Positions 52,494 through 62,013 are shown, counted from the stretch's first letter. The stretch is 64,000 nucleotides of DNA from Pirellula sp. (GCA_013822735.1 PNKZ01000010.1:124001-188000); one strand, 5' to 3'. Translations and numbers: made by a program. Notes: generated by a model not told the origin, from the letters alone.

Positions 52494-53431
52494 TCCCCTG
52501 CCCTCGTCGCTGCGATGTCCGCCGTCGTATTGTCGCGTGTCAGAAACTCCTCAAGCAACGGCACAATCCGCTCGAGCGCGTCTTCGATAACGTAATGCCC
52601 CGCATCGGCGAACCGGTGAACCTCGGCCTGTGGAAAGAATTCGCGAAACCGCTCCAAGAACTTCGGCGTGAAACACCAATCGCGCATGCCCCAGGCTAAC
52701 ATCACCGGCTTGTCCGCAAGGCGAGCCAATCCTCGTTCGACGCCGGTCAGCGTTGCATAGCTCGGGTGACTCGGCGCCAGCGGGATGTCTTGAACAAAGC
52801 GATGTACGGCGACACGATGTTCGTAGTTGTCGTATGGCGCCAAGTACCCGGCGCGCACCGCTGCGGTAAAACGCTCCGGCTTCTCAGTAGCCATCACCAG
52901 AGCTGCGCGTGCAAATAAGTTCAAGCCGCGAACGCCCCAGGCGCCAAGACCCGGGATTCGGCAAACACGAATCCGCCAGGGACAACTTTCGCCATGGAAG
53001 GCTCCGGTGTTGAACAATGCCAAGCGTGTGAAACGCTCCGGCATTTGCCCCGCAGCGCCGAGCCCTATGGCGCCCCCCCAATCATGCGCCAGCAACGTGA
53101 TGTCGCGAAGGTCGAGCGTTTCGATCAGTTGTCGCAGGTTCGCGATGTGATCCGCAAGTCGATACGAATAGTCTTGCGGCTTATCGGAAAGCCCGCAGCC
53201 GATGTGATCGAGCGCCACGACGCGTGCCCGGCCGCGAAACTCGGAGATAATGTTGCGCCAATAAAACGTCCACGTCGGATTGCCATGGACGCAGAGCAAC
53301 GTCGGCAGCGATGCTACGGAATCGGCGGCAATCGATATTGCCGGCTTTTCGTCGAGGTAATGAAGTCGTCCCCCCGGCACATTGAGAAAATGCGAAGGAA
53401 ACGGGTATTCGTCTTGCCAGCGATCGCTCAC
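52490..53431 (-). CDS. OleB-like alpha/beta hydrolase (beta-lactone decarboxylase-like)
   Basis: A 313-residue hydrolase of the haloalkane-dehalogenase-like group. HGNPTWTFYWRNII, DHIGCGLSDKP and LLAHDWGGAIGLG (Asp nucleophile) are close to OleB of the olefin-forming ole pathway, and the C-terminal WGMRDWCFTPKFLERF and FADAGHYVIEDALERI also match (catalytic His in GHY). OleB removes CO2 from beta-lactones made by OleC. It starts the operon with the CitG-like and PTPS genes. No oleA, oleC or oleD is in the window, so the real substrate is uncertain. Confidence 0.8.
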   Translation of the reverse strand: MSDRWQDEYPFPSHFLNVPGGRLHYLDEKPAISIAADSVASLPTLLCVHGNPTWTFYWRNIISEFRGRARVVALDHIGCGLSDKPQDYSYRLADHIANLRQLIETLDLRDITLLAHDWGGAIGLGAAGQMPERFTRLALFNTGAFHGESCPWRIRVCRIPGLGAWGVRGLNLFARAALVMATEKPERFTAAVRAGYLAPYDNYEHRVAVHRFVQDIPLAPSHPSYATLTGVERGLARLADKPVMLAWGMRDWCFTPKFLERFREFFPQAEVHRFADAGHYVIEDALERIVPLLEEFLTRDNTTADIAATRAGE

Positions 53432-53660
53432 GTACCGAGATTCCCGCAGTTCCGCGCCGCTGCGCGCCTTGCCGTAGGCGGCTATCGGTCGTGACGATTA
53501 TAGGTGAACGAAGGAAAAGTTGGTCGATCCGGCTTATCTTCCCGAGGTTGCCCGCTTTTCTTTTCGCAACCATAGCGGAGAATTGACCAAGTCCCCAATA
53601 TACCGGCCGGCGAGAACGTCGACCAGCGACGGCGTCAGGGCATGAATTCGGAGATTGATT

Positions 53661-55832
53661 GTGACCGAGCAAGAGTTTCTTCCCGAGCATTTTCTTAATC
53701 GCGAGTTGAGCTGGCTGGAGTTCAACCGGCGCGTGCTGGAAGAAGCCGAATCGCCCGACGTGCCGCTCCTTGAGCGTGTGAAGTTTCTTTCGATCTTCAG
53801 CTCGAACCTCGATGAATTTTTCATGGTGCGCGTCTCCGGTTTGCGCGAGCAGGCATTTGAAGACGGCGCACCGCAAGACTATTCCCCCGACGGTCTCCGA
53901 GCGCTGCAACAACTGGAGCGCGTCGCGCAACGCACCAAGGAACTTGTGGCGGCACAGTACCGTTGTTGGAACGAGCAGATCGTTCCCCAGTTGGCCGAGC
54001 AAAAGATCCGCATTCTGACGCCGAGCCAACTCGCGCCGGAACACCATGCGATTCTCGACAAGTTTTTCAATGAACGAGCCTATCCAATTCTGACGCCGAT
54101 GGCGGTCGACCCGGCGCATCCCAGTCCGCGGTTTCACAACCGCGGGTTGTACTTAGCCGCGCGCCTGCGTCGCCACTCGGGCCTCGGGCCCAAGAACCTG
54201 TTCGGCGTCGTGCAATTGCCGCAGGTTTTGCCGCGACTGGTGACGCTGAGCCAAGGCGAAGAACAGCTTTACATCATGCTGGAAGACGCCGTCGGCATGC
54301 GCTTGGCGGAACTTTTCGGCGGCGCCGAGGTCGTCAACCACACATACTTCCGAGCGACGCGGGATAGCGATATCGAGCTTTTGGAGCAAGAAGCGGACGA
54401 CATGCTGCAGGTGATTGAAGATCGCCTCAAAGCGCGCCAACGCGGACAAGTCGTGCGGCTGGAAGTGTCCGCGAACGGCGACGAAGAGTTGATTCGTGAA
54501 ATTGTCGAGCCGGAAAACGTTCGCGAAGGAACGTCGGCGGGGGATTCTTACAGTGAGGTGTACCGCATTCCGGGGCCGCTAGATCTGACGGCGCTCATGG
54601 AACTGCTGAAGATGCCGGGGCGCGAACATCTTCGCGACACGCCGTTTACCCCGCAGCAACCGCGCGGCCGCGGCCAGCGCGGCAAAGAGGATTTGTTCGC
54701 GGCCATTCGTCGGCACGACATCTTGCTTCATCACCCGTACGACGCATTTGACGCCGTCGTTGAGTTTGTGAGTCGGGCCGCCGTCGATCCGAACGTGTTG
54801 GCCATCAAGCAAACGCTCTATCGTACGAGCGGCGATTCGCCGGTAACGCGCGCGCTTATTCAAGCGGCGGAGAACGGCAAACATGTAACGGCGCTCGTGG
54901 AGCTCAAGGCTCGCTTCGACGAAGAAAACAACGTCGGTTGGGCGCGCAAGCTCGAACGGGCAGGCGTGCACGTGGTATTTGGGTTCCTCGACTTAAAGAC
55001 CCACTGCAAGATCTCACTAATCGTGCGACAGGAAGGCCAAACGCTGCGGCGTTACGTGCATCTCGGCACGGGCAACTACAACCCGAATACGGCTTTGATC
55101 TACACGGATCTGGGCTTGTTTACGGCCGACGAAGAGACGACGGCCGACGCCTCGGCTCTGTTCAATTTGCTCACGGGCTACTCGCAAGGGCACAAGTGGA
55201 AGAAACTCGTCGTCGCGCCGACCGATCTCCATCGCCGCACGGTCGAGCTCATTGAAGAGCAAACGAAGCGTGCCAAAGAGGGTTTACCGTCGCGCATCTT
55301 GGCGAAGCTCAATTCGCTGGTCGACTATCGCGTTATTGAGGCCCTATATCGGGCCGGGCAAGCCGGCGTGCCCGTCGATTTAATCATCCGCGGCATCTGC
55401 GGTTTGCGCCCCGGCATTCCCGGCTTCAGTGAAAACATCCGTGTTCGCAGCATCGTCGATCGGTTTCTGGAGCACAGCCGAATCTATATTTTCGGGCCGC
55501 ATGAAGATTGCCGCATCTACCTGGCGAGCGCCGATTGGATGCCGCGCAATTTCTATCGACGCGTGGAAGTGATGTTCCCCGTCGAGGCCCCCGATTTGCG
55601 CGAGCGCATTCTCGGCGAGATCCTGCCGGCCTATTTGAGAGATAACGTGAAGGCTCGCATCGTGCTGCCCGACGGCACGCACAAGCGCGTGGAAATCGGC
55701 GAGAACGAAACGCGTCATCGCTGCCAGGAAGAACTTCTTGCGGTCCGGCCAGGGATGTTGCCGATTGAAACAAACGGCACGCCCGATACGAACGGGGCGG
55801 CGTTCTTCGCGGCCGCGTCGCGGGAAGTGTGA
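53661..55832 (+). CDS. ppk1: Polyphosphate kinase 1
   Basis: A 723-residue enzyme making polyphosphate from ATP. The N-terminal LNRELSWLEFNRRVLEEA, the GPLDLTALMEL turn, and the catalytic domains with HHPYDAFDAVVEFV and the phospho-accepting His in LRRYVHLGTGNYNP and second His in FLEHSRIYIFG are all typical. I used the GTG at 53661, which has GGAG eight bases before; TTG at 53655 is too close to it. Polyphosphate reserve fits the starvation biology of many Planctomycetes. It stands alone, convergent with the prenyl synthase gene. Confidence 0.95.
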   Translation: MTEQEFLPEHFLNRELSWLEFNRRVLEEAESPDVPLLERVKFLSIFSSNLDEFFMVRVSGLREQAFEDGAPQDYSPDGLRALQQLERVAQRTKELVAAQYRCWNEQIVPQLAEQKIRILTPSQLAPEHHAILDKFFNERAYPILTPMAVDPAHPSPRFHNRGLYLAARLRRHSGLGPKNLFGVVQLPQVLPRLVTLSQGEEQLYIMLEDAVGMRLAELFGGAEVVNHTYFRATRDSDIELLEQEADDMLQVIEDRLKARQRGQVVRLEVSANGDEELIREIVEPENVREGTSAGDSYSEVYRIPGPLDLTALMELLKMPGREHLRDTPFTPQQPRGRGQRGKEDLFAAIRRHDILLHHPYDAFDAVVEFVSRAAVDPNVLAIKQTLYRTSGDSPVTRALIQAAENGKHVTALVELKARFDEENNVGWARKLERAGVHVVFGFLDLKTHCKISLIVRQEGQTLRRYVHLGTGNYNPNTALIYTDLGLFTADEETTADASALFNLLTGYSQGHKWKKLVVAPTDLHRRTVELIEEQTKRAKEGLPSRILAKLNSLVDYRVIEALYRAGQAGVPVDLIIRGICGLRPGIPGFSENIRVRSIVDRFLEHSRIYIFGPHEDCRIYLASADWMPRNFYRRVEVMFPVEAPDLRERILGEILPAYLRDNVKARIVLPDGTHKRVEIGENETRHRCQEELLAVRPGMLPIETNGTPDTNGAAFFAAASREV

Positions 55833-55861
55833 TCTCGGCGGGCGACAGGCCGAGCAAGAAT

Positions 55862-56902
55862 CTAAACGTCGCGGCGGATCACGCTTTCGGCCAAGCGATG
55901 CAATACGTCGCGAGCCGGCCCCGGCGGCAATTCGAGGAGGTCGCGCTGCGCAGCCGAGGTAAAGCGTTGTGCGGCGGCGCGAGCATAGGCCAATCCGTCA
56001 TTCCGCTGCAACCATGGATCGAGCAGCGCGCGGCGCCGTCCTTCGCCCGAAATGAGTTCCTCTTGCAGCGTCGTCCGTTCGGCGGGCGGCAACGTGGTCA
56101 ACAAACGAATGAGCGGCAGCGTCGGCTTGAGTTGCTCGAGATCGGTACCGAGCGACTTGCCGGTCAGGGCTTCATCTCCTTCGAGGTCGAGTAGATCGTC
56201 GACCACCTGAAACGCCATCCCAAGATTGCGGCCGTAACGATCGAGCGCTTCTTCCTGCTCGGGAGTCGCGCCGGCGTAGTGCCCGCCGAGCCGTGAGCAG
56301 CAAGCACATAGCTCGGCCGTCTTGGCGTTAATAATTTCGTAGTACTCCGTTTCCGGCAAATCGAGGCGACCGCGACTATTGATCTGCCGCATCTCACCTT
56401 CGCAAACGATGTTCGTCGAACGGCCGATCAGGCGACAGGCATAGGCGTCGTCGGTCGTGGCGGCGAGGAAGAACGCGTGGCTAAAGAGAAAGTCGCCGAG
56501 TAGCACGCCCGACTTGTTTCCCCAGCGGGCATTTACGGTATCCAAATGGCGACGCAGCGAGGCCTCATCGAGAACGTCGTCGTGAATCAACGTGGCGGTA
56601 TGGATCATTTCCATTACCACGGCCAGTGTGATATGCGCCGGACCGATGGCGCCGATTGCCGAAGCTGCCAACAGCAAAAGCGCCGGACGGAGGCGCTTGC
56701 CGCCAAGGCGAAAACCGTGCTTTACCAATTGATCGACATAAGGGTCGGCGCTGCGCAATTGCGCGCGAAGCAACTCTTCCACCTTCGCCATATCGTCGCG
56801 AATGCCCTCAAATAGCAAGCCGAACGCTCGCTGAGCGTTATCTTGTCGTTGCACGACGCTGGCCATTCGATGGTCTTCCTTCCGTTGCAATAGCGCCGAC
56901 AT
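55862..56902 (-). CDS. Trans-isoprenyl (polyprenyl) diphosphate synthase
   Basis: A 346-residue cytoplasmic enzyme that elongates isoprenoid chains. The first Asp-rich motif is HDDVLD (Asp108, Asp109, Asp112), and the second is VVDDLLDLEGD (about 232-242). FRLGGKRLRPALLLL and KTAELCACCSRLGG match family positions. The long N terminus suggests a medium- to long-chain product (for example octaprenyl or heptaprenyl for quinones), but chain length is not clear from the sequence. It follows moaC by 29 bp, likely the same operon. Confidence 0.93.
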   Translation of the reverse strand: MSALLQRKEDHRMASVVQRQDNAQRAFGLLFEGIRDDMAKVEELLRAQLRSADPYVDQLVKHGFRLGGKRLRPALLLLAASAIGAIGPAHITLAVVMEMIHTATLIHDDVLDEASLRRHLDTVNARWGNKSGVLLGDFLFSHAFFLAATTDDAYACRLIGRSTNIVCEGEMRQINSRGRLDLPETEYYEIINAKTAELCACCSRLGGHYAGATPEQEEALDRYGRNLGMAFQVVDDLLDLEGDEALTGKSLGTDLEQLKPTLPLIRLLTTLPPAERTTLQEELISGEGRRRALLDPWLQRNDGLAYARAAAQRFTSAAQRDLLELPPGPARDVLHRLAESVIRRDV

Positions 56903-56931
56903 CGATGTGATGTCGTCGGTCGCTTCGACGT

Positions 56932-57411
56932 CTAGCTTTCACGTACGAAGTGGCCGCTGCGCCCTCCTGATTTCTCTTCCAACCGAATCGAGTTGATCGT
57001 CATGCCGCGATCGACGGATTTGCACATATCGTAAATCGTGAGTGCCGCTACGCTGACCGAGGTGAGCGCTTCCATTTCGACGCCGGTCCGCCCCGTGCAA
57101 CGGACCGTTGCATCGACACCAAGCGTCGTGTCATCGAGAAACGTAAACGTCAGGTCGACTCCTTCAAGCGGCAGCGGATGACACAATGGAATTAGGTCAC
57201 TCGTTCGTTTTGCAGCCATGATTCCGGCCAGCCGCGCGACTTGGACGACATCCCCCTTGCGATGTCCGCCTGTGCGAATGAGATCCAGCGTCGCCGGCTT
57301 CATAACCACTTGCGCCGATGCCCGAGCGATGCGAACCGTAACGGGCTTCTCCGCCACGTCGACCATGCGAGCCGCGCCCGTAGCGTCGAAATGCGTGAGC
57401 TCCTCGGTCAT
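56932..57411 (-). CDS. moaC: Cyclic pyranopterin monophosphate synthase
   Basis: A 159-residue enzyme converting the MoaA product to cyclic pyranopterin monophosphate in molybdopterin synthesis. Signature blocks [13 protein letters not shown] and [28 protein letters not shown] are complete. The ATG at 57411 gives the usual length; an upstream TTG would add seven residues. moaA is not in the window. The next gene on the same strand is the prenyl synthase, 29 bp away. Confidence 0.95.
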   Translation of the reverse strand: MTEELTHFDATGAARMVDVAEKPVTVRIARASAQVVMKPATLDLIRTGGHRKGDVVQVARLAGIMAAKRTSDLIPLCHPLPLEGVDLTFTFLDDTTLGVDATVRCTGRTGVEMEALTSVSVAALTIYDMCKSVDRGMTINSIRLEEKSGGRSGHFVRES

Positions 57412-57650
57412 AGAGGTCCATCCATCGGGCAAGCGGGCAAACTATGAGCTACGCGGGTCGACTAACGTACGGCCACAGAATCTAAATGAGCTTGTGAATT
57501 CTTTCACATACCCATCCTTTAGGCAAACGGGCGCTCGAAAGATTCTTGAGCCGTCGCGACGCAACTCCCAGCAGTAGCAAGTGATACGTCACCGGCACTC
57601 CGGCTCATTGTAACGCTTGCCGGCAGAGCGTCGAGTGGACTGCCTAAGCG

Positions 57651-58856
57651 TTAGAAACTTGTTTCGCCTCGCAGCATCAGCGTGTCGGAAGGGTCAAAGC
57701 CCGGATAACCGCTGTTGAACTCGATCGAACGGTTAAAAACCCAGCCGAGTTCGAACCGTGCGTTGAGCCCGTGAGGGATCTTCCGTTCCCAGCCGGCGAG
57801 TAGCCGGAGATCAGCGTACGTCATCTTGTCGGGAATGCCGCCGGGCCGATCGATGGCCCAGGTATTGCCGCCGAATTCGCCCCCGAGGTATACCCAATGC
57901 TCAAGGTCGCCGTCGGCAAACGTGCGCAGGTAAGCACGCGGCCGGGGAAAGAGAATATCGAAACGCCGGTTCTCCGTCGGTTTCCAAATGATGCCGCCGA
58001 CGGGCATTGCGACGAAATCGCTCCGGCCCAAGTAAAGCCCGCCGGCGACAACCTGTACCGTCTCGGTCCAGTTCCACGCGCCGAGCGCCCGACCCGTGAT
58101 GCGCCATGCATCGCTAGAGTCATTGTCCAAATCGCCGAAGTAACTCGGGGCGATGGCGAGATCAATTCCCAACCGAGGCGTCGCTTGCTTGAGATAGCGA
58201 AACTCCATTTCAAAATCGCGCAGCTCCGAGGGCACGGGGGCTTGGCCCGGTCCGTCGGTAAAATGGGTCGTGAAGGTCGGCGTGAAGAGAATCGGGGAGC
58301 CCTTAATAAACGGCGGCAAGGCGAACGTAAATTGATGCGAAAGCGAAGTCATGCCGAAACCGTCGGCGCCGATGCGCGGCAAGTAGGTGGCACGGCCGAG
58401 ACTTTGTTGAAAGATGCCCGACTTCGCGCCGGGGGGAGGTGCATAGGTCGGACGCAAGCTGAAGAACGGTGCCGGCGGCGGCTCGGCGATGAGCGCCGGC
58501 CCGGAAGGCTGCGGAGTGGCGTATGGCGCCAACGGCACCAGTTCTTGCTTTGCTTCGGCCGGAGGGTTGAGCGAGATCAATCGGGGCGTTACTTGCACCG
58601 GGGCAAGACCCAGCAACGACGCGGGCGTGCGCGAGGCAATGGTCTGTGCATCGCGCGGCACGTCATTGCGGCTGGGCAAGTTAAAGAAAGCTGCGTCGCC
58701 GGGCGCGGCGTCTTCGCGCCAAGCGGAATGGGTCGGAATGGCCGTCGGCGGCCCGGAGAGCTGCGCTGCGGCGTCGCCCGTCATCGCCGCGAGGCCGACG
58801 AAACAGCAACCTGCGGCAAGTAGCGCCTTCGCCGCTCGAATCGTTCGCACATCCAT
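57651..58856 (-). CDS. Outer-membrane beta-barrel-like protein, paralogue 2
   Basis: A 401-residue exported protein: signal peptide (AKALLAAGCCFVGLAAMTGDAAAQ), a Pro-rich linker, then a domain from about residue 145 with alternating aromatic strands (GMTSLSHQFTFALPPFIKGSPILFTPTFTTHF ... AGWERKIPHGLNARFELGWVFNRSIEFNSG). This is typical of DUF6268-like barrels in Planctomycetes. Its C-terminal strands align with those of the neighbouring gene (WVFNRSIEF versus YVFNRDILY), so the two are tandem paralogues. Function: outer-membrane protein of unknown ligand. Confidence 0.78.
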   Translation of the reverse strand: MDVRTIRAAKALLAAGCCFVGLAAMTGDAAAQLSGPPTAIPTHSAWREDAAPGDAAFFNLPSRNDVPRDAQTIASRTPASLLGLAPVQVTPRLISLNPPAEAKQELVPLAPYATPQPSGPALIAEPPPAPFFSLRPTYAPPPGAKSGIFQQSLGRATYLPRIGADGFGMTSLSHQFTFALPPFIKGSPILFTPTFTTHFTDGPGQAPVPSELRDFEMEFRYLKQATPRLGIDLAIAPSYFGDLDNDSSDAWRITGRALGAWNWTETVQVVAGGLYLGRSDFVAMPVGGIIWKPTENRRFDILFPRPRAYLRTFADGDLEHWVYLGGEFGGNTWAIDRPGGIPDKMTYADLRLLAGWERKIPHGLNARFELGWVFNRSIEFNSGYPGFDPSDTLMLRGETSF

Positions 58857-58870
58857 GCTTCACCGCCTGC

Positions 58871-60046
58871 TCAGTAGGTGAGGCCGGTGCGAATCATGAT
58901 GCTGTCGTCGGGCGAGACTTGCGGCTGCCCGCTAAGGTAGAGAATATCGCGATTGAATACGTAGCCGATTTCGGCATGGGCCCGGAGCCGAGGGCCTGTT
59001 CCTTCGAGGCCGATGTAGAGCCGGAAGTCGTTGTAGTTGATGACGTCGTGGGCGCCGTTGGCGTGTGCGATCGACCACTGGCCGCCGCCGTACTCGGCAC
59101 CGAGGTAGCCCCAGATGTCGTAGTTGTTCCAATTGGCAACGCGTTGTGCGAGCTTTGGCTGCGGAAACAACAACTCAAAGCGGGCGTCGTCGTGCGGTTT
59201 CCAAATGAAACCGAGGGCCGGCAAGATTTTGATGTTGAGCCGATCTAGATAGACGACGCCCAAAACGCCCTGAAGTTGCGGGCTGAACGTCCACGTGCCG
59301 ACGCCGCGTCCGAGAATACGAAGGCTCGTGTGGTCGGTGTAGGAGAAATCGGAGTAAACGCCGAGGCTAATCGCGAGATCGGCCCCGAGCCGTTCGTTAA
59401 ACTGGGGCTTCCAACTGAGTTGGCCGTAAGCGTCGTAGACGGTCGGCGGAATATCGGCGGGAACCGGACGGTTGGGACCTTGAAAAAAGTGGAAGCTGAA
59501 ACCGGGTGTGAACAGGATCGGAGCCATGTTCGGGTTTCCGAAAAACGGAAACGCCAACGAGGTCGTAAGGTCGAGATCCTGAACGCCGAACGCATCATTG
59601 CCGCCGCCTCGATTGATCCAGGTGTAACGCGCACCGATGTTTTGAAACAACCGGGTTTGCGGCGCAGTCCAATCTTGGAACGGGTAGCCGAGTTGCGGTT
59701 GCGCCGGCTGCGTTCCGTAAGCGGGAAGCGCCGGGGGAGGAGTTGCGGTCGAGCCCGGCAGAGCATACGGATCCCAAGTCGGCGCAAGCGACGGCGGAGC
59801 GCTGTACGGAGTCGTGCCCAGCGAAGGCACTCCGGTATTGGGAGCAAAAGTGCTGGGGGGAGTTGCCGGAGTCGAGAACGGATTCGCCGGCGACGTCGTT
59901 GGAAACTGCACACGCTGCGCGACCGCGAACTGACTGATGCAGACGAGAATCGCCGTCGCCATCGCGCTGCGAACCAGCGCATGGCACAATCCGGGCGCGC
60001 GTCGCAGCACGACAAGCTGAACCAGGTTGCGTACGGATACGCGCAT
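58871..60046 (-). CDS. Outer-membrane beta-barrel-like protein, paralogue 1
   Basis: A 391-residue exported protein. The start is uncertain: 60046 (MRVSVRNLVQ) is used, but 60100 or 59962 (MATAILVCISQFAVAQ) are possible. A Pro/Thr-rich linker (about 50-120) leads to barrel strands (FQNIGARYTWINRGGGNDAF, IGLEGTGPRLRAHAEIGYVFNRDILYLSGQ). Its order and C-terminal strands match the next gene, which begins 14 bp later, so the pair arose by tandem duplication and is co-transcribed. Confidence 0.76.
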   Translation of the reverse strand: MRVSVRNLVQLVVLRRAPGLCHALVRSAMATAILVCISQFAVAQRVQFPTTSPANPFSTPATPPSTFAPNTGVPSLGTTPYSAPPSLAPTWDPYALPGSTATPPPALPAYGTQPAQPQLGYPFQDWTAPQTRLFQNIGARYTWINRGGGNDAFGVQDLDLTTSLAFPFFGNPNMAPILFTPGFSFHFFQGPNRPVPADIPPTVYDAYGQLSWKPQFNERLGADLAISLGVYSDFSYTDHTSLRILGRGVGTWTFSPQLQGVLGVVYLDRLNIKILPALGFIWKPHDDARFELLFPQPKLAQRVANWNNYDIWGYLGAEYGGGQWSIAHANGAHDVINYNDFRLYIGLEGTGPRLRAHAEIGYVFNRDILYLSGQPQVSPDDSIMIRTGLTY

Positions 60047-60307
60047 AGCAGTAACGGCGTCAGAATGTTGAGCTGCCGAATCGGCGTCGCCCATAAACAT
60101 TGCGGAGCAGGAAAGTTGGGGCGATTTAGATAATGGGGACGCTTGTTCCGGTCAAGATCGACCGGTTTTTTCCGCACGTTTGGCTTGCGCTCAGGCGTTG
60201 CCGATCGGGCGGCATTTTGCTGGCCCGAGAAGTCCCGTTTGGTTACGATAGCAACCGCGTGCCGGCACCGACTGCCGCGCGAACTTTCTCTTTCTCAAGG
60301 AGCGTGG

Positions 60308-60958
60308 ATGACGACGGACCAAATGGCCGCCGATGCCGCTGAAGGGGCACCGCTATCGGATATGCAAGCTCGCAAGAAGGTCATCCGCGAACAGGCCCAC
60401 GCGGCCCGCAATGCCCTGCCCAATAAAGATGAATTAAGCCAAGGGATTTGCGAGAAGTTCGTCGCCCTGCCGGAATACGCCGCCGCGAAGACGGTGATGT
60501 ACTACGTAGACGTTCGGAGCGAAGTCCGTACGCGGCATTACCTTGCGACCGCGCTGACGCACGGCAAGCGGATCGTCGTGCCGTATTGCGTCGACGGCGA
60601 GTTAGAACTCTTCTTACTGGAAGACATGAATGAGTTGGCCATCGGCATGTACAAAATCCTCGAGCCGCGCACCGAGTTGCGAGACGTCCCGGCCAAGAAG
60701 ATTCAGCCCAACGAACTCGATCTCATCATGGTGCCGGGCGTGGCGTTCGATCGTCGCGGAGCCCGCACAGGTCACGGATTCGGCTACTACGATAAGCTCT
60801 TAGAGCACTCGCGGATGGATTGCCCGCTTGTGGCACTGGCCTTCGAATGCCAGATGTTCCCGGAAATCCCGACGATGCCGCACGACATCTTTATGGACAA
60901 AATCATCACGGAAGCGGCCGTTTACGAACGGCAAATTCCGGGGCGGCGTGGCGAGTAG
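60308..60958 (+). CDS. 5-formyltetrahydrofolate cyclo-ligase
   Basis: A 216-residue cytoplasmic enzyme that converts 5-formyl-THF to 5,10-methenyl-THF with ATP. The signature GVAFDRRGARTGHGFGYYD is complete, and the N-terminal RKKVIREQAHAARNAL provides the usual substrate-binding basics. The ATG at 60308 follows an AAGGAG site. It is 86 bp before the formylmethanofuran:H4MPT formyltransferase gene, so both C1-carrier systems are linked at one locus. Divergent from the barrel gene. Confidence 0.92.
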   Translation: MTTDQMAADAAEGAPLSDMQARKKVIREQAHAARNALPNKDELSQGICEKFVALPEYAAAKTVMYYVDVRSEVRTRHYLATALTHGKRIVVPYCVDGELELFLLEDMNELAIGMYKILEPRTELRDVPAKKIQPNELDLIMVPGVAFDRRGARTGHGFGYYDKLLEHSRMDCPLVALAFECQMFPEIPTMPHDIFMDKIITEAAVYERQIPGRRGE

Positions 60959-60980
60959 CGTTAACTTCGTTTGCTTGCAG

Positions 60981-61006
60981 CAGCCCCGGGTATGCCCCCG
61001 GGGCTG
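60981..61006 (+). other. Stem-loop between the cyclo-ligase and fhcD genes
   Basis: CAGCCCCGGG / CCCGGGGCTG, a perfect 10-bp stem with a short loop, 39 bp before the fhcD ATG. A T-rich stretch (TCTTCTTTCTC) follows, so it may weaken transcription between the two genes or be a small repeat. Confidence 0.5.
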
Positions 61007-61044
61007 TGGAAGTCTCTTCTTTCTCGACTCGGATCGGCAGCAGT

Positions 61045-61986
61045 ATGAGCGACGAACGCTTTCAACGGTTGGTCGACGACACGTACGCCGAGGCCTTTCG
61101 CAGCATTTATGCGGAGGTGCTCATCACGGCCCGTGATCGGACGTGGCTCGACCACGCGGTGCAAGCCGCGACAGGCAACGCCTCGAGCACGATCTTCTGC
61201 GACTGCGAGGCAGGGCTCGATCGATATGTAGGCCCCGGCGGAGATGAATCGTTCGCCACGCCCGACGGCCGGCCCGGCGCGATCGTGCAATTTCACGTAC
61301 CGCGCTTCCACAAAGATCGGGCTGCGAAGCTGGAACGTTCGTTATTGGTACGGCTCAGCCAAAACGTGCTGACCTGCCCGACGGCCGCGTGCTTCAACCT
61401 GCTCGACACCGAAGAGTATTTCAAGCTCGGACGAAAGATTGCCTTCTTCGGCGACGGTCATCAGAAGCGTGCGTTGCGTCACGGCCGACGCGTGTGGGTG
61501 ATTCCGATTCTCGGCGGCGAGTTTATGCTCGACCGGCGTTTCGGCTTTCGCGACGGCCTCATGGGAGGCAACGTTTGGTTTTTCGGCGATTCGGTCGATT
61601 CGGCCCTCGACGCCGCGTGCCGAGCACGCGACGCCGCGGCCTCGACGCCGGGCGTCATTCTGCCGTTTCCCGGCGGCATTGCCGGAAGCGGTTCGAAGGC
61701 CGGCAGCAAGTATTCCTTTACGATCGCCAGCACTTACGCCGAATTCTGCCCAACGCTTCGCGAGGAATTGGGCGAAAGCTCGAAGCTTCCCGCCGGAGTC
61801 GCCAGCGTGATGGAGATCATTCTGAACGGACGAGATCTCCCGACAATTGCCGAGGCGACACGTCGCGCCGTGGAGGCCGCCCTCGATACGCCGGGGCTCG
61901 TTCGCATTTCCGCCGGCAACTACAACGGCCGCCTCGGCAAGAGCTTTATCTACCTCTACCCGGAACGGCAACTCGCGGCGACTTAG
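61045..61986 (+). CDS. fhcD: Formylmethanofuran:tetrahydromethanopterin formyltransferase
   Basis: A 313-residue cytoplasmic enzyme that moves a formyl group between methanofuran and H4MPT. The family blocks are all visible: DTYAEAFRSIYAEVLITA at the start, CDCEAGLDRYVGP, TCPTAACFNLLDTEEYFKLGRKIAFFGDGHQKR, VWVIPILGGEFMLDRRFGF, PFPGGIAGSGSKAGSKYSFT and RISAGNYNGRLGKSFIYLYP. In Planctomycetes and methylotrophs FhcD belongs to the formyltransferase/hydrolase complex; fhcA, fhcB and fhcC are not in the window. It lies next to 5-formyl-THF cyclo-ligase. Confidence 0.93.
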   Translation: MSDERFQRLVDDTYAEAFRSIYAEVLITARDRTWLDHAVQAATGNASSTIFCDCEAGLDRYVGPGGDESFATPDGRPGAIVQFHVPRFHKDRAAKLERSLLVRLSQNVLTCPTAACFNLLDTEEYFKLGRKIAFFGDGHQKRALRHGRRVWVIPILGGEFMLDRRFGFRDGLMGGNVWFFGDSVDSALDAACRARDAAASTPGVILPFPGGIAGSGSKAGSKYSFTIASTYAEFCPTLREELGESSKLPAGVASVMEIILNGRDLPTIAEATRRAVEAALDTPGLVRISAGNYNGRLGKSFIYLYPERQLAAT

Positions 61987-62013
61987 CAAAACTCAACGGG
62001 CCCCTGCCATTCG

